DNA of 64,000 nucleotides from Modestobacter sp. VKM Ac-2982 (GCF_026967935.1 NZ_JAPVBL010000005.1:62001-126000); one strand, 5' to 3'. Positions 50,284 to 61,000 are shown, counted from the stretch's first letter. A program made the numbers and translations. The notes: generated by a model from the letters alone, not told the origin.

Positions 50284-51762
50284 ATGGCTTCGGACAACTC
50301 AGCACCTGCCCGTTACGACGGCTTCGACCGGATGCCGATCGCCGGCACCTGGCGCGCCGGCCGTGCCGGGAAGACCGCGACCGACACCAACCCCTACACC
50401 GGCGAGACCCTGACCGAGATCCCGCTCGCCAACGCCGACGACCTCGACGAGGCCTACGCCCGGGCGAAGGAGGCCCAGCGGGACTGGGCCGCCCGGCTGC
50501 CCAGTGAGCGCGCCGACGTGATGCGCCGCGCCGCCCGGGTCATGGAGGCCCGCAAGGACGAGATCATCGACTGGCACGTCCAGGAGAGCGGCGCCGCCGC
50601 CCCGGCCGCCGCGTTCGAGTACGCGATCACGCTGCGCGACTTCCACGAGGCGTCGTCCTACCCCTACCGCGTCGAGGGCCGGATCCTGCCGGCCGACATC
50701 GAGGGCAAGGAGAGCCGGGTCTACCGGCGCCCGGTCGGGGTGGTCGCGGTGATCAGCCCGTGGAACGTGCCGATGCACCTGTCCAACCGCTCCGTCGCCC
50801 CGGCCCTGGCCGTCGGCAACGCCGTCGTCCTCAAGCCCGCCGGTGACACCCCGGTCACCGGCGGCCTGCTGCTGGCCAAGGTCTACGAGGAGGCCGGACT
50901 GCCCGAGGGCCTGCTCTCGGTGCTGATCGGCGCCGGCCGGGACATCGGCGACGCGATCGTCTCCCACCCGACGCCGCGGGTCGTCTCCTTCACCGGCTCC
51001 ACCCCGGTGGGCAAGGGGATCGCGGAGAAGGCCGGGCTGAAGAAGCTCTCGCTGGAGCTGGGCGGCAACGGACCGCTGGTGGTGCTGGACGACGCCGACC
51101 TCGGCTACGCGGTGGACGCCGCCGTCTTCGGCAAGTTCTTCCACCAGGGCCAGGTTTGCATGATCACCAACCGGATCATCGTGGACGACGCCGTGCACGA
51201 CGAGTTCGTGGAGCGCTACGTCGAGCGGGTGCGCGGGCTCAAGGCCGGCGACCCGGCCGAGGAGGACACGGTGATCGGCCCGATCATCAACGCCAAGCAG
51301 CTGGAGGGCATCCAGGAGAAGGTCGCCCAGTCGATCTCCGACGGCGCCCAGCAGGTGCTCGGCGGCGACCCGACCGGCCCGATCGGCTCGGTGCTGCCCC
51401 CGCACGTGCTGCTCGGCGGCAACGACGTCGCGACCGCCCGTCAGGAGGTGTTCGGTCCGGTGGCCACGATCATCCGGGCCCGCGACGAGGACGACGCGCT
51501 GGCGATCGCCAACGACACCGAGTACGGCCTGTCCAGCGCCGTGTTCACCGAGGACACCCTGCGCGGGGTGCAGTTCGCGCTGCGGGTGGACGCCGGGATG
51601 ACCCACGTCAACGACTCCCCGCTCAACGACGAGAACAACACCGCCTTCGGCGGGGAGAAGGAGTCGGGGCTGGGCCGGTTCGGTGGCGACTGGGCGATCG
51701 AGGAGTTCACCACCGACCACTGGGTGAGCGTCCAGCACACCAAGCGCAAGTTCCCCTTCTGA
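50284..51762 (+). CDS. Aldehyde dehydrogenase family protein
   Basis: A 492-residue NAD(P)+-dependent [31 protein letters not shown] (cofactor pocket), [32 protein letters not shown] (general-base Glu), FHQGQVCM (catalytic Cys) and [12 protein letters not shown]. The substrate is not apparent; benzaldehyde- or vanillin-like ALDHs have similar N-terminal extensions. ATG 50284 sits 165 bp from the divergent rpe start. Ends in a strong hairpin. Confidence 0.9.
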   Translation: MASDNSAPARYDGFDRMPIAGTWRAGRAGKTATDTNPYTGETLTEIPLANADDLDEAYARAKEAQRDWAARLPSERADVMRRAARVMEARKDEIIDWHVQESGAAAPAAAFEYAITLRDFHEASSYPYRVEGRILPADIEGKESRVYRRPVGVVAVISPWNVPMHLSNRSVAPALAVGNAVVLKPAGDTPVTGGLLLAKVYEEAGLPEGLLSVLIGAGRDIGDAIVSHPTPRVVSFTGSTPVGKGIAEKAGLKKLSLELGGNGPLVVLDDADLGYAVDAAVFGKFFHQGQVCMITNRIIVDDAVHDEFVERYVERVRGLKAGDPAEEDTVIGPIINAKQLEGIQEKVAQSISDGAQQVLGGDPTGPIGSVLPPHVLLGGNDVATARQEVFGPVATIIRARDEDDALAIANDTEYGLSSAVFTEDTLRGVQFALRVDAGMTHVNDSPLNDENNTAFGGEKESGLGRFGGDWAIEEFTTDHWVSVQHTKRKFPF

Positions 51763-51769
51763 GACCCGA

Positions 51770-51801
51770 GCCGGTGGCGTTCCCGCGGGAACGCCACCGG
51801 C
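51770..51801. terminator. Bidirectional terminator between ALDH and rsmB
   Basis: A 15-bp perfect inverted repeat (GCCGGTGGCGTTCCC at 51770-51784, complement at 51787-51801) with a GC centre, placed between convergent genes. Confidence 0.8.
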
Positions 51802-51803
51802 GC

Positions 51804-53219
51804 TCAGCGGGTGCGGCGGAGCAGGGCCATGAACATCGCGTCGGTGCCGTGCCGGTGCGGCCACAGCTGGGCGTGCTCACCGCGCGCGATGCCGGGCACC
51901 TCGGGGAACAGCGGCGCCACGGGGAGCACCTCGACGTCGTCCCGGCCGGCGACCGCGTCGACGATGGCCACCGTCTCGGCGATGTGCGGCGAGCAGGTCA
52001 CGTAGGCGACCACTCCCCCGGGCCGGACCGAGGCCAGCGCGCTGTCCAGCAGCTGCCGCTGCAGCTCGGCCAGCGGCGGGACGTCGTCCGGCGTCCGGCG
52101 CCAGCGCACCTCCGGCCGGCGGCGCAGGGCACCCAGGCCGGTGCACGGCGCGTCCAGCAGCACCCGGTCGAACGACCCGGCCGGCCAGTCCGGTGCCGTG
52201 CCGTCGGCGACCAGGACCTCGACGTCCTCGGCGCCGGCCAGCGCGCCGCGGACCAGCTCGGCGCGGTGCTCGCTGCGGTCGACAGCGGTCAGGTGCACCC
52301 CGGCCGGCCGGACGGCGGCCAGCAGCCCCGCCTTGCCGCCCGGACCGGCGCACATGTCCAGCCAGCGCACGTCGGGGCCCTCCAGCGGCGCCCGGACGAG
52401 GGCGAGCGCGGCCAGCTGGCTCCCCTCGTCCTGGACCGCCGCCGCGCCGGAGCGGACCGCGGCGAGCTTGCCGGGGTCGCCGCCGTGCAGCCGGACGGCG
52501 TGCGGGGACCACGGGCCGGGCTCGCCACCGGAGTCGGCGGCCAGCTCGTCGCGGTCGACGTGCCGGGCGACGAGGTGGACCTCGGGTGCGGCGTCGTCGG
52601 CCAGCAGCGCGGCCTCGACCTCGGCGTCGTCGGCGAGCGCGTCGCGCCAGGCATCGACGATCCAGCGCGGGTGGTCGGTGGTGAGGGTCAACCGCTCGTC
52701 GTCGTCGGCCGGTGCGAGCGCCGCGACCCAGGCAGCCCGGTCACCGCCGGCCGCGACCTTGCGCAGCACGGCGTTGACCAGCCCGGAGGCGCCGGTGCCG
52801 ACGATCGCCCGGGTGAGCGCCACCGTGGTGTCGACCGCGGCGTGCGCCGGCACCCGCAGGTCGATCAGCTGGTAGGCGCCGAGCCGCAGCAGGTCCAGCA
52901 CCTTGGGGTCGAGCTCGGACAGCGGCCGGGACACCAGCGTGGTCAGGACGGCGTCCAGGGTGCCGGTGGCGCGCAGCGTGCCGTAGGCCAGCTGGGTGGC
53001 GAAGGCGGCGTCCCGGGGCTCCAGCTGCCGCTCGCGCAGCAGCTGGGGCAGCAGCAGGTTGGCGTAGGCCGCCCGGCTGGAGACCCCGTCGAGCACGTCG
53101 TAGGCGGTCAGCCGGGCACCGTCCAGTACGGGCCGGTGCCGGCGGGACTGCGGGCGCTGGTTGCCGGTGCCGGGGTCGTTGCGCCGCTTGTGGCCGGCCC
53201 GGTCCGCGGGGCCGCTCAC
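51804..53219 (-). CDS. rsmB: 16S rRNA (cytosine-5) methyltransferase RsmB
   Basis: A 471-residue protein methylating m5C967 of 16S rRNA. A basic N-terminal NusB-like domain of ~150 residues ([23 protein letters not shown]) precedes the SAM domain: [37 protein letters not shown] and [12 protein letters not shown] with the two catalytic Cys. GTG 53219 overlaps the fmt stop by 4 nt, so translation is coupled to fmt. Confidence 0.94.
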   Translation of the reverse strand: MSGPADRAGHKRRNDPGTGNQRPQSRRHRPVLDGARLTAYDVLDGVSSRAAYANLLLPQLLRERQLEPRDAAFATQLAYGTLRATGTLDAVLTTLVSRPLSELDPKVLDLLRLGAYQLIDLRVPAHAAVDTTVALTRAIVGTGASGLVNAVLRKVAAGGDRAAWVAALAPADDDERLTLTTDHPRWIVDAWRDALADDAEVEAALLADDAAPEVHLVARHVDRDELAADSGGEPGPWSPHAVRLHGGDPGKLAAVRSGAAAVQDEGSQLAALALVRAPLEGPDVRWLDMCAGPGGKAGLLAAVRPAGVHLTAVDRSEHRAELVRGALAGAEDVEVLVADGTAPDWPAGSFDRVLLDAPCTGLGALRRRPEVRWRRTPDDVPPLAELQRQLLDSALASVRPGGVVAYVTCSPHIAETVAIVDAVAGRDDVEVLPVAPLFPEVPGIARGEHAQLWPHRHGTDAMFMALLRRTR

Positions 53220-54157
53220 GCGGTCACCTGCGCACCGAGTCGCTCGCCCGGCTCCAGGCGCGCGCCGCGCGCCCAGTCGGCCGCCGCGAGCATCTTCTTG
53301 CCGGCCGGCTGCACCGACGACAGCCGCACCGCACCGCGCCCGGTGCCCACCAGGACACCGGTCGACCCGATCGACAGCTCACCGGGCGCGAGCGCCAGCG
53401 ACGAGGACAGCGGCTCGACCGGCGCCAGCCGCAGCCGGTTCCCGCGCCACGTCGTCCAGGCGCCCGGGGCCGGCGTCACCCCGCGCACCCGGCGGTCGAC
53501 GACGTGGGCCGGCAGGGCCCAGTCGACCTGGGCGTCCGCCGTCTCGATCCGCGGCGCCAGGCTGACGCCCTCGGCCGGCTGGGGCTCCGGCCGCAGCGAC
53601 CCGTCGGCGATGCCGTCCAGGGTCGCGACCAGCAGCCGGGCGCCGCTGACCGCCAGCCGGCCCAGCAGGTCACCAGCGGTGTCGGTGGCCCCGATCGGCT
53701 CGGTGACGACGCCGAAGACCGGGCCGGTGTCCAGCCCCGCCTCCAGCTGGAAGGTGGCCGCGCCGGTGACCTCGTCGCCGGCCATGATCGCGTGCTGCAC
53801 CGGTGCCGCACCACGCCAGGCGGGCAGCAGCGAGAAGTGCAGGTTCACCCAGCCGTGCCGCGGGACGTCAAGCGCCGCCGGCGGCACCAGGGCGCCGTAG
53901 GCGACGACCGGGGCGCAGTCGACGGCGAGGTCGGCCAGCTGGGCGAGGAACTCCGGCTCGCGGGGCGAGCGGGGCTGGAGCACGGGGACGCCCGCCGCGT
54001 CAGCGCGCTCGGCGACCGGCGACCGGCTGGTCCGCCGGCCGCGGCCGGACGGCGCATCCGGCCGGGTGAGGACGGCGGCGACCTCGTGGGCGGAGTCCAG
54101 CAGCGCGTCGAGGGCGACGACGGCCGGCGCCGGGGTACCGGCGAACAGGAGCCTCAG
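53216..54157 (-). CDS. fmt: Methionyl-tRNA formyltransferase Fmt with CTG start
   Basis: A 313-residue formyltransferase for initiator Met-t[18 protein letters not shown] at the N-terminus, [39 protein letters not shown] (catalytic His/Asp area) and [13 protein letters not shown] late in the C-terminal domain. No ATG, GTG or TTG stands near the conserved start. CTG 54157 gives M-RLLFAGTP, is overlapped by def TGA (CTGA), and has AAGGTGAG 7 nt upstream. A GTG start 28 codons earlier would put the overlap deep in def and adds no conserved sequence. Confidence 0.88.
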   Translation of the reverse strand: MRLLFAGTPAPAVVALDALLDSAHEVAAVLTRPDAPSGRGRRTSRSPVAERADAAGVPVLQPRSPREPEFLAQLADLAVDCAPVVAYGALVPPAALDVPRHGWVNLHFSLLPAWRGAAPVQHAIMAGDEVTGAATFQLEAGLDTGPVFGVVTEPIGATDTAGDLLGRLAVSGARLLVATLDGIADGSLRPEPQPAEGVSLAPRIETADAQVDWALPAHVVDRRVRGVTPAPGAWTTWRGNRLRLAPVEPLSSSLALAPGELSIGSTGVLVGTGRGAVRLSSVQPAGKKMLAAADWARGARLEPGERLGAQVTA

Positions 54158-54711
54158 TGGGGGCTCACCTTCACCACGGGCGCCGGCACCGGTGCGCCGT
54201 CGGGCAGCCAGGCCTGGGCCCCCTGCCACTCCGCGTCCTGCAGGACGGCGAGCGCGGCCGCGCGGGCCTCGGTGTCGAGCCGGTCGACGAACAGCACTCC
54301 GTCGAGGTGGTCGGTCTCGTGCTGGATGGCGCGGGCCAGCTTGTGCGACCCCTCCACCCGGACCGGGTCGCCGTACATGTTCCAGCCGGTCGCGGCGACG
54401 TACAGGTGCCGGCGGCAGTCGAACCGGAAACCGGGGATGGACAGGCATCCCTCGGCGTCCTCCTCGGTCTCCTCGCCCACCGGCGTGACGTCGGGGTTGA
54501 CCAGGTGGCCGACCTCGCCGTCGACGTACCAGGTGAAGACCCGCAGGCCGACGCCGATCTGCGGAGCGGCGATGCCGGCACCGCCGGCGGCGTGCATCGT
54601 GTCGGTCAGGTCGGCGACGAGCTGACGCAGTTCGGCGTCGAAGTCGACGACGGGGGCGGCCGGGGTGCGCAGCACCGGGTCGCCCATGATCCGGATGGGG
54701 GTCACGCTCAC
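54154..54711 (-). CDS. def: Peptide deformylase Def
   Basis: A 185-residue metalloenzyme removing N-formyl from nascent proteins. The three motifs are complete: [16 protein letters not shown] (metal Cys) and QHETDHLDG (metal His pair and Glu). GTG 54711 is preceded by TACGAT and 7 nt, a leaderless promoter. Forms an operon with fmt and rsmB, the usual actinobacterial translation-start cluster. Confidence 0.95.
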   Translation of the reverse strand: MSVTPIRIMGDPVLRTPAAPVVDFDAELRQLVADLTDTMHAAGGAGIAAPQIGVGLRVFTWYVDGEVGHLVNPDVTPVGEETEEDAEGCLSIPGFRFDCRRHLYVAATGWNMYGDPVRVEGSHKLARAIQHETDHLDGVLFVDRLDTEARAAALAVLQDAEWQGAQAWLPDGAPVPAPVVKVSPH

Positions 54712-54718
54712 GCGGACG

Positions 54719-54724
54719 ATCGTA
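54719..54724 (-). promoter_or_regulatory. Leaderless -10 of def
   Basis: TACGAT on the minus strand, 7 nt before GTG 54711. It faces the divergent TACGGT promoter of the next gene 38 bp away. Confidence 0.55.
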
Positions 54725-54761
54725 GGTGCCGGTGACTGCGGCGCCTGCAGGGTGATCTGGC

Positions 54762-54767
54762 TACGGT
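54762..54767 (+). promoter_or_regulatory. Leaderless -10 of a small gene
   Basis: TACGGT, 6 nt before ATG 54774. No Shine-Dalgarno is present. Confidence 0.55.
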
Positions 54768-54773
54768 GCTGCA

Positions 54774-55268
54774 ATGGCCTCACTCGCCGCCCACCGCGTC
54801 CACGCCGTGATCAGCACCCTCGTCGACGGACTGCTGGTCGGCGGCGCCGAAGCCGCCCTCGACCTGCCGCCCCGGTCCGCGGCCCGCCTGCGCGTCTACC
54901 TGGCCCTGATGGGCGCGACGGCCGCCGACACGGTCGCCCACGACCTGCCGGCGCTGCGGCGCACCTTCCAGGGCATGCCGACCGAGCCGACGCCCCCGGC
55001 CGACCAAGCGGTGACCCGCCACCAGGCCCTGGCGACGATGAGCTGGGGGCTGGCGGCGACGGCCGTCCACCGCCCGGCCGTCCGGGCCCTGCGCCGGCGC
55101 GGCCACCGCCGTCCGCACCTGGTGGTGGGGGTGGTGGTCGGGGTGGGCGCCGCCGCGTCGACGCTCCCGGTGCGCTGGCGCCGGGCCACCGAGCGGGCCA
55201 TCGACGACCTGGCCACCGCCCAGCTGGACGCCGAGCTGGCGCAGCTGCTGGACCAGCCGACCAGCTGA
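54774..55268 (+). CDS. Conserved-looking helical protein, unknown function
   Basis: A 164-residue protein. Helical N-terminal part (VHAVISTLVDGLLVGGAEAALDLPPRSAARLRVYLALMG), basic middle (RALRRRGHRRP), one hydrophobic segment LVVGVVVGVGAAASTLPV, and a helical C-terminus. A single membrane segment is possible. I do not recognise it. ATG 54774, leaderless. It points away from def and toward priA. Confidence 0.65.
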   Translation: MASLAAHRVHAVISTLVDGLLVGGAEAALDLPPRSAARLRVYLALMGATAADTVAHDLPALRRTFQGMPTEPTPPADQAVTRHQALATMSWGLAATAVHRPAVRALRRRGHRRPHLVVGVVVGVGAAASTLPVRWRRATERAIDDLATAQLDAELAQLLDQPTS

Positions 55269-55286
55269 CTCCCCCCGGGCGGGCGA

Positions 55287-57260
55287 TCAGGCGAGGTCGA
55301 GCGGGTCCAGCTGCACGCGGACGTGCTCGGCGACCTTCTTCGCGCTCCGCACCCCCTGGACGTCGTGCAGCGCCCGCGCCAGCGCCGCCCCGTCGCTGCG
55401 CCGCACCCGCACCAGGTAGCGCTCCCGCTCGCCCTCCTGCCCGGGCCGTGGCGGCTCGGGCACCGGCCCGAGGACGTCGGCGCCCTCGGGCAGCCGCAGC
55501 GCCGCCAGGAAGTCCGCCAGCGCGGCCGGGGACGCCGCCAGGGAGGCCATCCGGGTGACCGGCGGGAACCCGAGCTCCCGGCGGTCGGCCAGCTCCCGGG
55601 TGGCCAGCCCGGCCGGGTCCCAGCGGACCAGCGCCTGCACGACCGGGTGGGCCGCGTCGGCGGCGACCACCACCTGACCGCCGGCGCGCACCAGCGCGGC
55701 GGCGTTCATCCAGCGCCGCATCGTCTCCTCCCCCGCCCGCAGGTCCGCCCGGCCGAGCAACGCCCAGGAGTCCAGCAGCAGCGCCGCGCCGTAGCCGCCC
55801 TCGGCCACCGGCTCGGCGCCCGGGGTGGCGACCACGATCGCCGGGTCACCGGAGACCGTGGCCAGCACACCGGAGGTGCGGCCGGAGACCCGCACCGCCG
55901 CGCCCGGGAACGCCCGGCCCAGCTCCTCAGCCGTGCGCGAGGCGCCGATGACGGCGGCCCGCAGCTTCGTGCCGTGGCAGTGCGGGCAGTCGAAGGTCGC
56001 CGCCGGCCGGGCGCACCAGCGGCAGGCCGCGATCCGCACGCCCCCGGGCCCGGGCGCCGGGGCGATCCCCAGCGGGCCGGCGCAGTGCGCGCAGCGCGCC
56101 GGCGCACGGCACCGGTCGCAGACCAGGGAGGGCACGTAGCCCGAGCGGGGCACCTGGATCAGCACGGGGGCACCGTCGGCCAGCGCGCGCCGGGCCACGG
56201 TGAACCCGAGGGTGGGCAGCCGGGCCGACCGGGCGGCCGGGTCCCGGGCCAGCTCGAAGTCGCTGCCCAGCGCCTCCACCCGAGGTGCGGCGGCGCGCAG
56301 GGTGGCGCGGTCGGCGATCAGCTCGTGCGCCCACCCGGACTCCACCAGCAGCGCTGCCTCCGCCGTGCGCGCGGTCCCGGCGACCACGGCCGCGCAGGAG
56401 GCGAGGTGCGCCCGGTGCACCAGCACGTCCCGGGCGTGCGGGTAGGGCGCCCGCGGCTCGGCGTGCAGGTCGTCGCCGTCGTCCCAGACGACCACCAGGC
56501 CCAGCTCCCGCACGGGCGCGAAGACCGAACCGCGGGTGCCGAGCACCACCTGGGCGGTGCCGCGCGAGGCGGTGAGGAAGCGGCCGTAGCGGGTGTCCGG
56601 GGAGGAGTCCGCGCGCAGCACGGCGACCGAGCCGGCCGGCAGCAGCCGGTCGGCCGCGGCGGCCAGCCGGTCCAGGTCCTTGCCGTCGGGCACCACGACC
56701 AGCGCACCCCGACCGCCGGAGAGGGCGGCCTGCGCCAGCTCGGCCAGCCGGGTCGGCCAGTCCTCCCCGGGCAGCGCCGTCCAGACCGCGCGGGCCGGCC
56801 GACCCTCGGCGACGGCGGTCAGCAGCTGGGGCCCGGTCGGGTACCGGGCGAAGCCCGCCGGGTCGGGGGCCGCGGGTGGTGGTGGCGGGTCGAGCCGGGG
56901 TCGCTTCTCCGGGGCGCCACGGCGTGGGGGCAGGGCCAGCCGCAGCACGTCGGTCAGCGACCCGGCGTACCGGTCGGCGACCGAGCGGGCCAGGTCGGCG
57001 ACCTCCGGGGTGAGCACCGGCTCGGCGGAGACCACCTTGGCCAGCGGGGCCAGCTTCCCGGTGTGGTCGGTGTCGGCCGCCAGCTCCAGGACGACGCCGT
57101 CCACCAGCTTGCCGGCGAAGCGCACCCGGACCCGGCAGCCGGCCACCACCTGCTCGGCGAGCTCCTCGGGGACGGCGTAGTCGAAGGGCCGGTCCAGGTG
57201 CGCCAACGGAACGTCGACGACGACCCGGGCGACACGCACCGGGCCAGTCTCCCCGCTCAC
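55287..57260 (-). CDS. priA: Primosomal protein PriA, helicase-defective actinobacterial form
   Basis: A 657-residue PriA: DNA-binding domain (ARVVVDVPLAHLDRPFDYAVPEELA), a zinc region with Cys pairs (CDRCRAPARCAHC; CRWCARPAATFDCPHC) and a C-terminal domain. The ATP-binding loop that is GxGKT in helicase-active PriA is WTALPGEDWP, and the DExH box is WDDGDD, so it probably cannot unwind DNA. This form is known in actinobacteria and may only load the replisome. GTG 57260. Follows metK. Confidence 0.92.
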   Translation of the reverse strand: MSGETGPVRVARVVVDVPLAHLDRPFDYAVPEELAEQVVAGCRVRVRFAGKLVDGVVLELAADTDHTGKLAPLAKVVSAEPVLTPEVADLARSVADRYAGSLTDVLRLALPPRRGAPEKRPRLDPPPPPAAPDPAGFARYPTGPQLLTAVAEGRPARAVWTALPGEDWPTRLAELAQAALSGGRGALVVVPDGKDLDRLAAAADRLLPAGSVAVLRADSSPDTRYGRFLTASRGTAQVVLGTRGSVFAPVRELGLVVVWDDGDDLHAEPRAPYPHARDVLVHRAHLASCAAVVAGTARTAEAALLVESGWAHELIADRATLRAAAPRVEALGSDFELARDPAARSARLPTLGFTVARRALADGAPVLIQVPRSGYVPSLVCDRCRAPARCAHCAGPLGIAPAPGPGGVRIAACRWCARPAATFDCPHCHGTKLRAAVIGASRTAEELGRAFPGAAVRVSGRTSGVLATVSGDPAIVVATPGAEPVAEGGYGAALLLDSWALLGRADLRAGEETMRRWMNAAALVRAGGQVVVAADAAHPVVQALVRWDPAGLATRELADRRELGFPPVTRMASLAASPAALADFLAALRLPEGADVLGPVPEPPRPGQEGERERYLVRVRRSDGAALARALHDVQGVRSAKKVAEHVRVQLDPLDLA

Positions 57261-57304
57261 TCCGACAGTCCCCGGCGACGTGCTGGCACGGCCCTCCTGC
57301 AGTG

Positions 57305-57332
57305 CCCCGCTGCGCGCGGTCGCGCAGCGGGG
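57305..57332. terminator. Terminator downstream of metK
   Basis: 12-bp stem, CCCCGCTGCGCG with CGCGCAGCGGGG, CGGT loop, between metK stop and the priA start. Confidence 0.7.
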
Positions 57333-57345
57333 TGCCCGGAGGTCC

Positions 57346-58566
57346 TCAGGCCACCGCCGACTTCAGCGCGTCGACCCGGTCCAGCCGCTCCCAGGGCAGC
57401 TCGATGTCGGTGCGGCCGAAGTGGCCGTAGGCCGCGGTCGGGGCGTAGATCGGCCGCAGCAGGTCCAGGTCCCGCACGATCGCGCCGGGCCGCAGGTCGA
57501 ACACCGCGGTGATCGCCTTCTCCAGCACCTCCTCCGGGATCGTGTTCGTGCCGAAGGTCTCCACGAAGAGCCCCACCGGGTGGGCGGCACCGATCGCGTA
57601 GGCGACCTGCACCTCGCACCGGCGGGCCAGCCCGGCGGCGACGACGTTCTTCGCCACCCAGCGCATCGCGTAGGCCCCGGACCGGTCGACCTTCGAGGGG
57701 TCCTTGCCGGAGAACGCGCCGCCACCGTGCCGGGCCATGCCGCCGTAGGTGTCGACGATGATCTTGCGACCGGTCAGCCCGGCATCGCCCATCGGGCCAC
57801 CGATGACGAACTTGCCGGTCGGGTTCACCAGCAGCCGGTAGCCGGTGGTGGGCAGGCCCAGCTCGCGCAGCGCGGGCTCGACCACGAACTCCTGGACGTC
57901 CGGGGCGAGCAGCGTGTCGATGGAGATGTCCTCGGCGTGCTGGGAGGAGACCACCACGGTGTCCACGGCGACCGGGCGGTCGTCCTCGTAGACGACGGTG
58001 ACCTGGGTCTTGCCGTCGGGGCGCAGGTAGGGCACCGAACCGTCCTTGCGGACGGCCGACAGCCGCCGGGACAGCCGGTGCGCCAGCGCGATCGGCAGCG
58101 GCATCAGCTCGGGGGTCTCGTCCGTGGCGTAGCCGAACATCAGGCCCTGGTCGCCGGCGCCCTGCCGGGCGATCAGGTCGTCGGCCGCCGCGGCCCGGTG
58201 CTCGGCCGCGCTCAGCTCGGCCGTGCGGGCCTCGTAGCCGATGTCCACGCCCTGGGCGATGTCCGGGGACTGGGCGCCGATGGAGACGCTGACGCCGCAG
58301 GAGGCGCCGTCGAAGCCCTTGCGGGAGGAGTCGTAGCCGATGCCGAGGATCGTCTTGCGCACGATGTCGGCGATGTCGACGTAGCCGGAGGTGGTGACCT
58401 CACCGGCGATGTGCACCTGGCCGGTGGTGATGAGGGTCTCGACGGCGACGCGGCTGCGCGGGTCCTGGGCGAGCATCGCGTCCAGGATCGAGTCGCTGAT
58501 CTGGTCCGCGATCTTGTCGGGGTGGCCCTCGGTCACCGACTCGGACGTGAAGAGACGGCGTGGCAC
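57346..58566 (-). CDS. metK: S-adenosylmethionine synthetase MetK
   Basis: A 406-residue enzyme making SAM from Met and [30 protein letters not shown] at the N-terminus, [42 protein letters not shown] and [12 protein letters not shown] are all intact. I chose GTG 58566 (GGGAGAACC upstream). The 127-bp gap upstream to coaBC has a 16-bp palindrome (58657-58672) and no recognised SAM riboswitch. Confidence 0.97.
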   Translation of the reverse strand: MPRRLFTSESVTEGHPDKIADQISDSILDAMLAQDPRSRVAVETLITTGQVHIAGEVTTSGYVDIADIVRKTILGIGYDSSRKGFDGASCGVSVSIGAQSPDIAQGVDIGYEARTAELSAAEHRAAAADDLIARQGAGDQGLMFGYATDETPELMPLPIALAHRLSRRLSAVRKDGSVPYLRPDGKTQVTVVYEDDRPVAVDTVVVSSQHAEDISIDTLLAPDVQEFVVEPALRELGLPTTGYRLLVNPTGKFVIGGPMGDAGLTGRKIIVDTYGGMARHGGGAFSGKDPSKVDRSGAYAMRWVAKNVVAAGLARRCEVQVAYAIGAAHPVGLFVETFGTNTIPEEVLEKAITAVFDLRPGAIVRDLDLLRPIYAPTAAYGHFGRTDIELPWERLDRVDALKSAVA

Positions 58567-58692
58567 TCGGTTCTCCCTGCGGTCGGCTGCCGAGCGCGTT
58601 GCTCGCGGTCGGCCGGGCTGCACCACGTGGCGGGCGGCCCGACGGCTGAGGCTACCGGCGGGAGCTCCCGCCCGTTCGGTGAGGCGGTGGTG

Positions 58693-59955
58693 TCACGCCT
58701 GCCGGGGCAGCCGGTCGGACACCACGTCCCAGATCGCGGCGGCGACCGCGTCCTTGCGACCGGAGGGCACGGCGGTCGCCGACCCGTCGGTGGCCAGCAC
58801 CGTCACCTCGTTCTCGGCCCGCCCGAAGACCCGGCCGGCGGAGACGTCGTTGACCACCAGCAGGTCCGCGCCCTTGCGGGCCAGCTTGGCGCGGGCGTGG
58901 GTCAGCACGTCGCCCTCGGCGTCGCCGGTCTCCGCGGCGAAGCCGACGACGAGCTGCCCGGGCGGCCGGGAGCCCACCAGCTCGACCAGGACGTCGGGGT
59001 TGCGGACCAGCTCCACCGAGCTCGGCTCGGCGGCCCCGCCCTTCTTCAGCTTGCTGCCGGCGACCGTGGCGGGCCGGAAGTCGGCGACCGCGGCGGCCAT
59101 GACGACGACGTCGGCCGGTCGAGCCGCCCCCTGCCCGGACGACTCGGCGTGCTGCCGTCCGGAGGACTCCGTGTGCATCGCGGTCCGCAGCTCCTCGGCG
59201 CTCTCCACCGCCACCACCCGCACCCCGAACGGGGCCGGCAGCTCGACGTTGGCGGCGACCAGCACGACCTCGGCACCCCGGGCCGCGGCGACCCGGGCCA
59301 GCGCCCAGCCCTGCAGCCCGGACGAGCGGTTGCCCAGGAACCGCACCGGGTCCAGCGGCTCCCGGGTGCCGCCGGCGCTGATCACCACCCGGCGGCCGAT
59401 GAGGTCGGGGGCCAGCGCCCCGGCACCGGCGGAGAGCACCAGCTCGGCCAGCGCCGCGACGTCGGCGGGCTCGGGCAACCGCCCGGGGCCGGAGTCCGGG
59501 CCGGTGAGCCGCCCCACCGCGGGGGGCAGCACGACCGCACCACGGCGGCGCAGCGTCGCGACGTTGTCCTGGGTGGCCGGGTGCTGCCACATCTCGGTGT
59601 GCATGGCCGGGACGAAGACGACCGGGCAGTGCGCGGTGAGCAGCGTGGCGGTGAGCAGGTCGTCGGCCCGCCCGGCCGCCGCCCGGGCCAGCAGGTCCGC
59701 GGTGGCCGGGTTGACCAGGACCAGGTCGGCACGTTGCCCGATCCGGACGTGGGCGACCTCGGGGACGTCGTCCCAGACCTCGGTGGACACCGGGTTCCCG
59801 CTGAGCGCCTCGAACGTCGCGGCGCCGACGAAGCGCAGCGCCGACGCCGTGGGCACCACGCGGACGTCGTGGCCGGACTCGGTGAGGGCGCGCAGCAGCA
59901 GCGCGGACTTGTAGGCGGCGACGCCGCCACCCACGCCCAGGACGATCTGGCTCAT
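58693..59955 (-). CDS. coaBC: Bifunctional phosphopantothenoylcysteine decarboxylase/synthase CoaBC
   Basis: A 420-residue CoA-synthesis fusion. CoaC half: IVLGVGGGVAAYKSALLLRAL and VPAMHTEMWQHPATQ (flavin, His). CoaB half: VVISAGGTREPLDPVRFLGNRSSG and the Lys-containing SKLKKGG. A ~25-residue insertion (AMHTESSGRQHAESSGQGA) in CoaB is uncommon. ATG 59955 with GGAGG upstream. A strong hairpin lies only 21 nt before the start. Confidence 0.93.
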   Translation of the reverse strand: MSQIVLGVGGGVAAYKSALLLRALTESGHDVRVVPTASALRFVGAATFEALSGNPVSTEVWDDVPEVAHVRIGQRADLVLVNPATADLLARAAAGRADDLLTATLLTAHCPVVFVPAMHTEMWQHPATQDNVATLRRRGAVVLPPAVGRLTGPDSGPGRLPEPADVAALAELVLSAGAGALAPDLIGRRVVISAGGTREPLDPVRFLGNRSSGLQGWALARVAAARGAEVVLVAANVELPAPFGVRVVAVESAEELRTAMHTESSGRQHAESSGQGAARPADVVVMAAAVADFRPATVAGSKLKKGGAAEPSSVELVRNPDVLVELVGSRPPGQLVVGFAAETGDAEGDVLTHARAKLARKGADLLVVNDVSAGRVFGRAENEVTVLATDGSATAVPSGRKDAVAAAIWDVVSDRLPRQA

Positions 59956-59975
59956 GGAGTCCATCCTCCACACAC

Positions 59976-60009
59976 GACGAAGCCCCCGGCACCAGCCGGG
60001 GGCTTCGTC
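59976..60009. terminator. Terminator after rpoZ
   Basis: 15-bp perfect stem (GACGAAGCCCCCGGC / complement) with ACCA loop, between rpoZ and coaBC. It would separate the two unless bypassed, as the coaBC start follows within 21 nt. Confidence 0.75.
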
Positions 60010-60027
60010 ATCAGTACGGGTGCTTGC

Positions 60028-60291
60028 TCAGTTCTCGCCGGCGGTGTGGGCGAGCAGGCCCTCGTTGATCTCGCGGAGCGCGATCGACAGCGGCTTCTCC
60101 TGGGGCGCGGTGTCGACCAGCGGGCCGACGTACTCCAGCAGGCCCTCGGAGAGCTGGCTGTAGTAGGCGTTGATCTGGCGCGCGCGCTTGGCGGCGTAGA
60201 TGACCAACCCGTACTTGCTGGTGGTCCGCTCGAGCAGCTCGTCGATCGGCGGGTTGGTGATGCCCTCAGGGGCAGGTGCGACTCCGGACAC
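60028..60291 (-). CDS. rpoZ: RNA polymerase omega subunit RpoZ
   Basis: An 87-residue omega subunit. [32 protein letters not shown] is the conserved core binding RpoC, and [15 protein letters not shown] the C-terminal helix. GTG 60291. It sits between gmk and coaBC, as in other actinobacteria. Confidence 0.93.
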   Translation of the reverse strand: MSGVAPAPEGITNPPIDELLERTTSKYGLVIYAAKRARQINAYYSQLSEGLLEYVGPLVDTAPQEKPLSIALREINEGLLAHTAGEN

Positions 60292-60374
60292 GGGCGGGCG
60301 TGCTCCTCAACTCGGTGTGCGGGCGGGCGGCGGATGGCTCCGCACGGTCGCCTCGGGTGCGCCCTCGACCGCGG

Positions 60375-60950
60375 TCAGGGACCAGCGGGGGGAGACGCAG
60401 TCAGCAAGCCTACCAACTCGTCGGCGGCCCTGGCCACGTCGTCGTTGACGACCACCACGTCGAACTCCCCGGAGGCGTCCAGCTCGGCCTGCGCGAGCGC
60501 CAGCCGGCGGGACTGCACCTCGGGGTGCTCGGTGCCCCGGCCGGCCAGCCGGCTGACCAGCTCCGCCCAGGACGGCGGGGCCAGGAAGACCAGCTGGGCC
60601 TCCGGCGCGCGTTCGCGCACCTGCCGGGCGCCCTGCAGCTCGATCTCCAGCAGCGCCGGGGCCCCGGAGGCCAGCTGCTCCTGCACCGGCGCCACCGGGG
60701 TGCCGTAGCGGTTGCCCGCGTACTCCGCCCACTCCAGCAGGCCGTCGTGCTCGATCAGCCAGTCGAAGTAGTCGTCGTCGACGAACCAGTAGTGCTCGCC
60801 GTCGACCTCACCCGCGCGGGGGGCACGGGTGGTGACCGACACCGACACCCAGACCTCCGGGTGCCGGCGCCGGACCTCGGCGACGACCGTGCCCTTGCCC
60901 ACCCCCGAGGGGCCGGAGAGGACCGTCAGGCGGGCAGGGGTGCGGGCCAC
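60375..60950 (-). CDS. gmk: Guanylate kinase Gmk
   Basis: A 191-residue GMP kinase. P-loop [32 protein letters not shown] and [13 protein letters not shown]. Converts GMP to GDP. GTG 60950. Downstream of mihF. Confidence 0.95.
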   Translation of the reverse strand: MARTPARLTVLSGPSGVGKGTVVAEVRRRHPEVWVSVSVTTRAPRAGEVDGEHYWFVDDDYFDWLIEHDGLLEWAEYAGNRYGTPVAPVQEQLASGAPALLEIELQGARQVRERAPEAQLVFLAPPSWAELVSRLAGRGTEHPEVQSRRLALAQAELDASGEFDVVVVNDDVARAADELVGLLTASPPAGP

Positions 60951-61000
60951 GCTCGGCGTCCTCGGGCTGGGGGTGCGGGTCGGTCGGGACAGGGACGGGC

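Noticed and set aside
58567..58692. Possible SAM riboswitch before metK
   Set aside because: No conserved SAM-box core seen; only a 16-bp palindrome is present.
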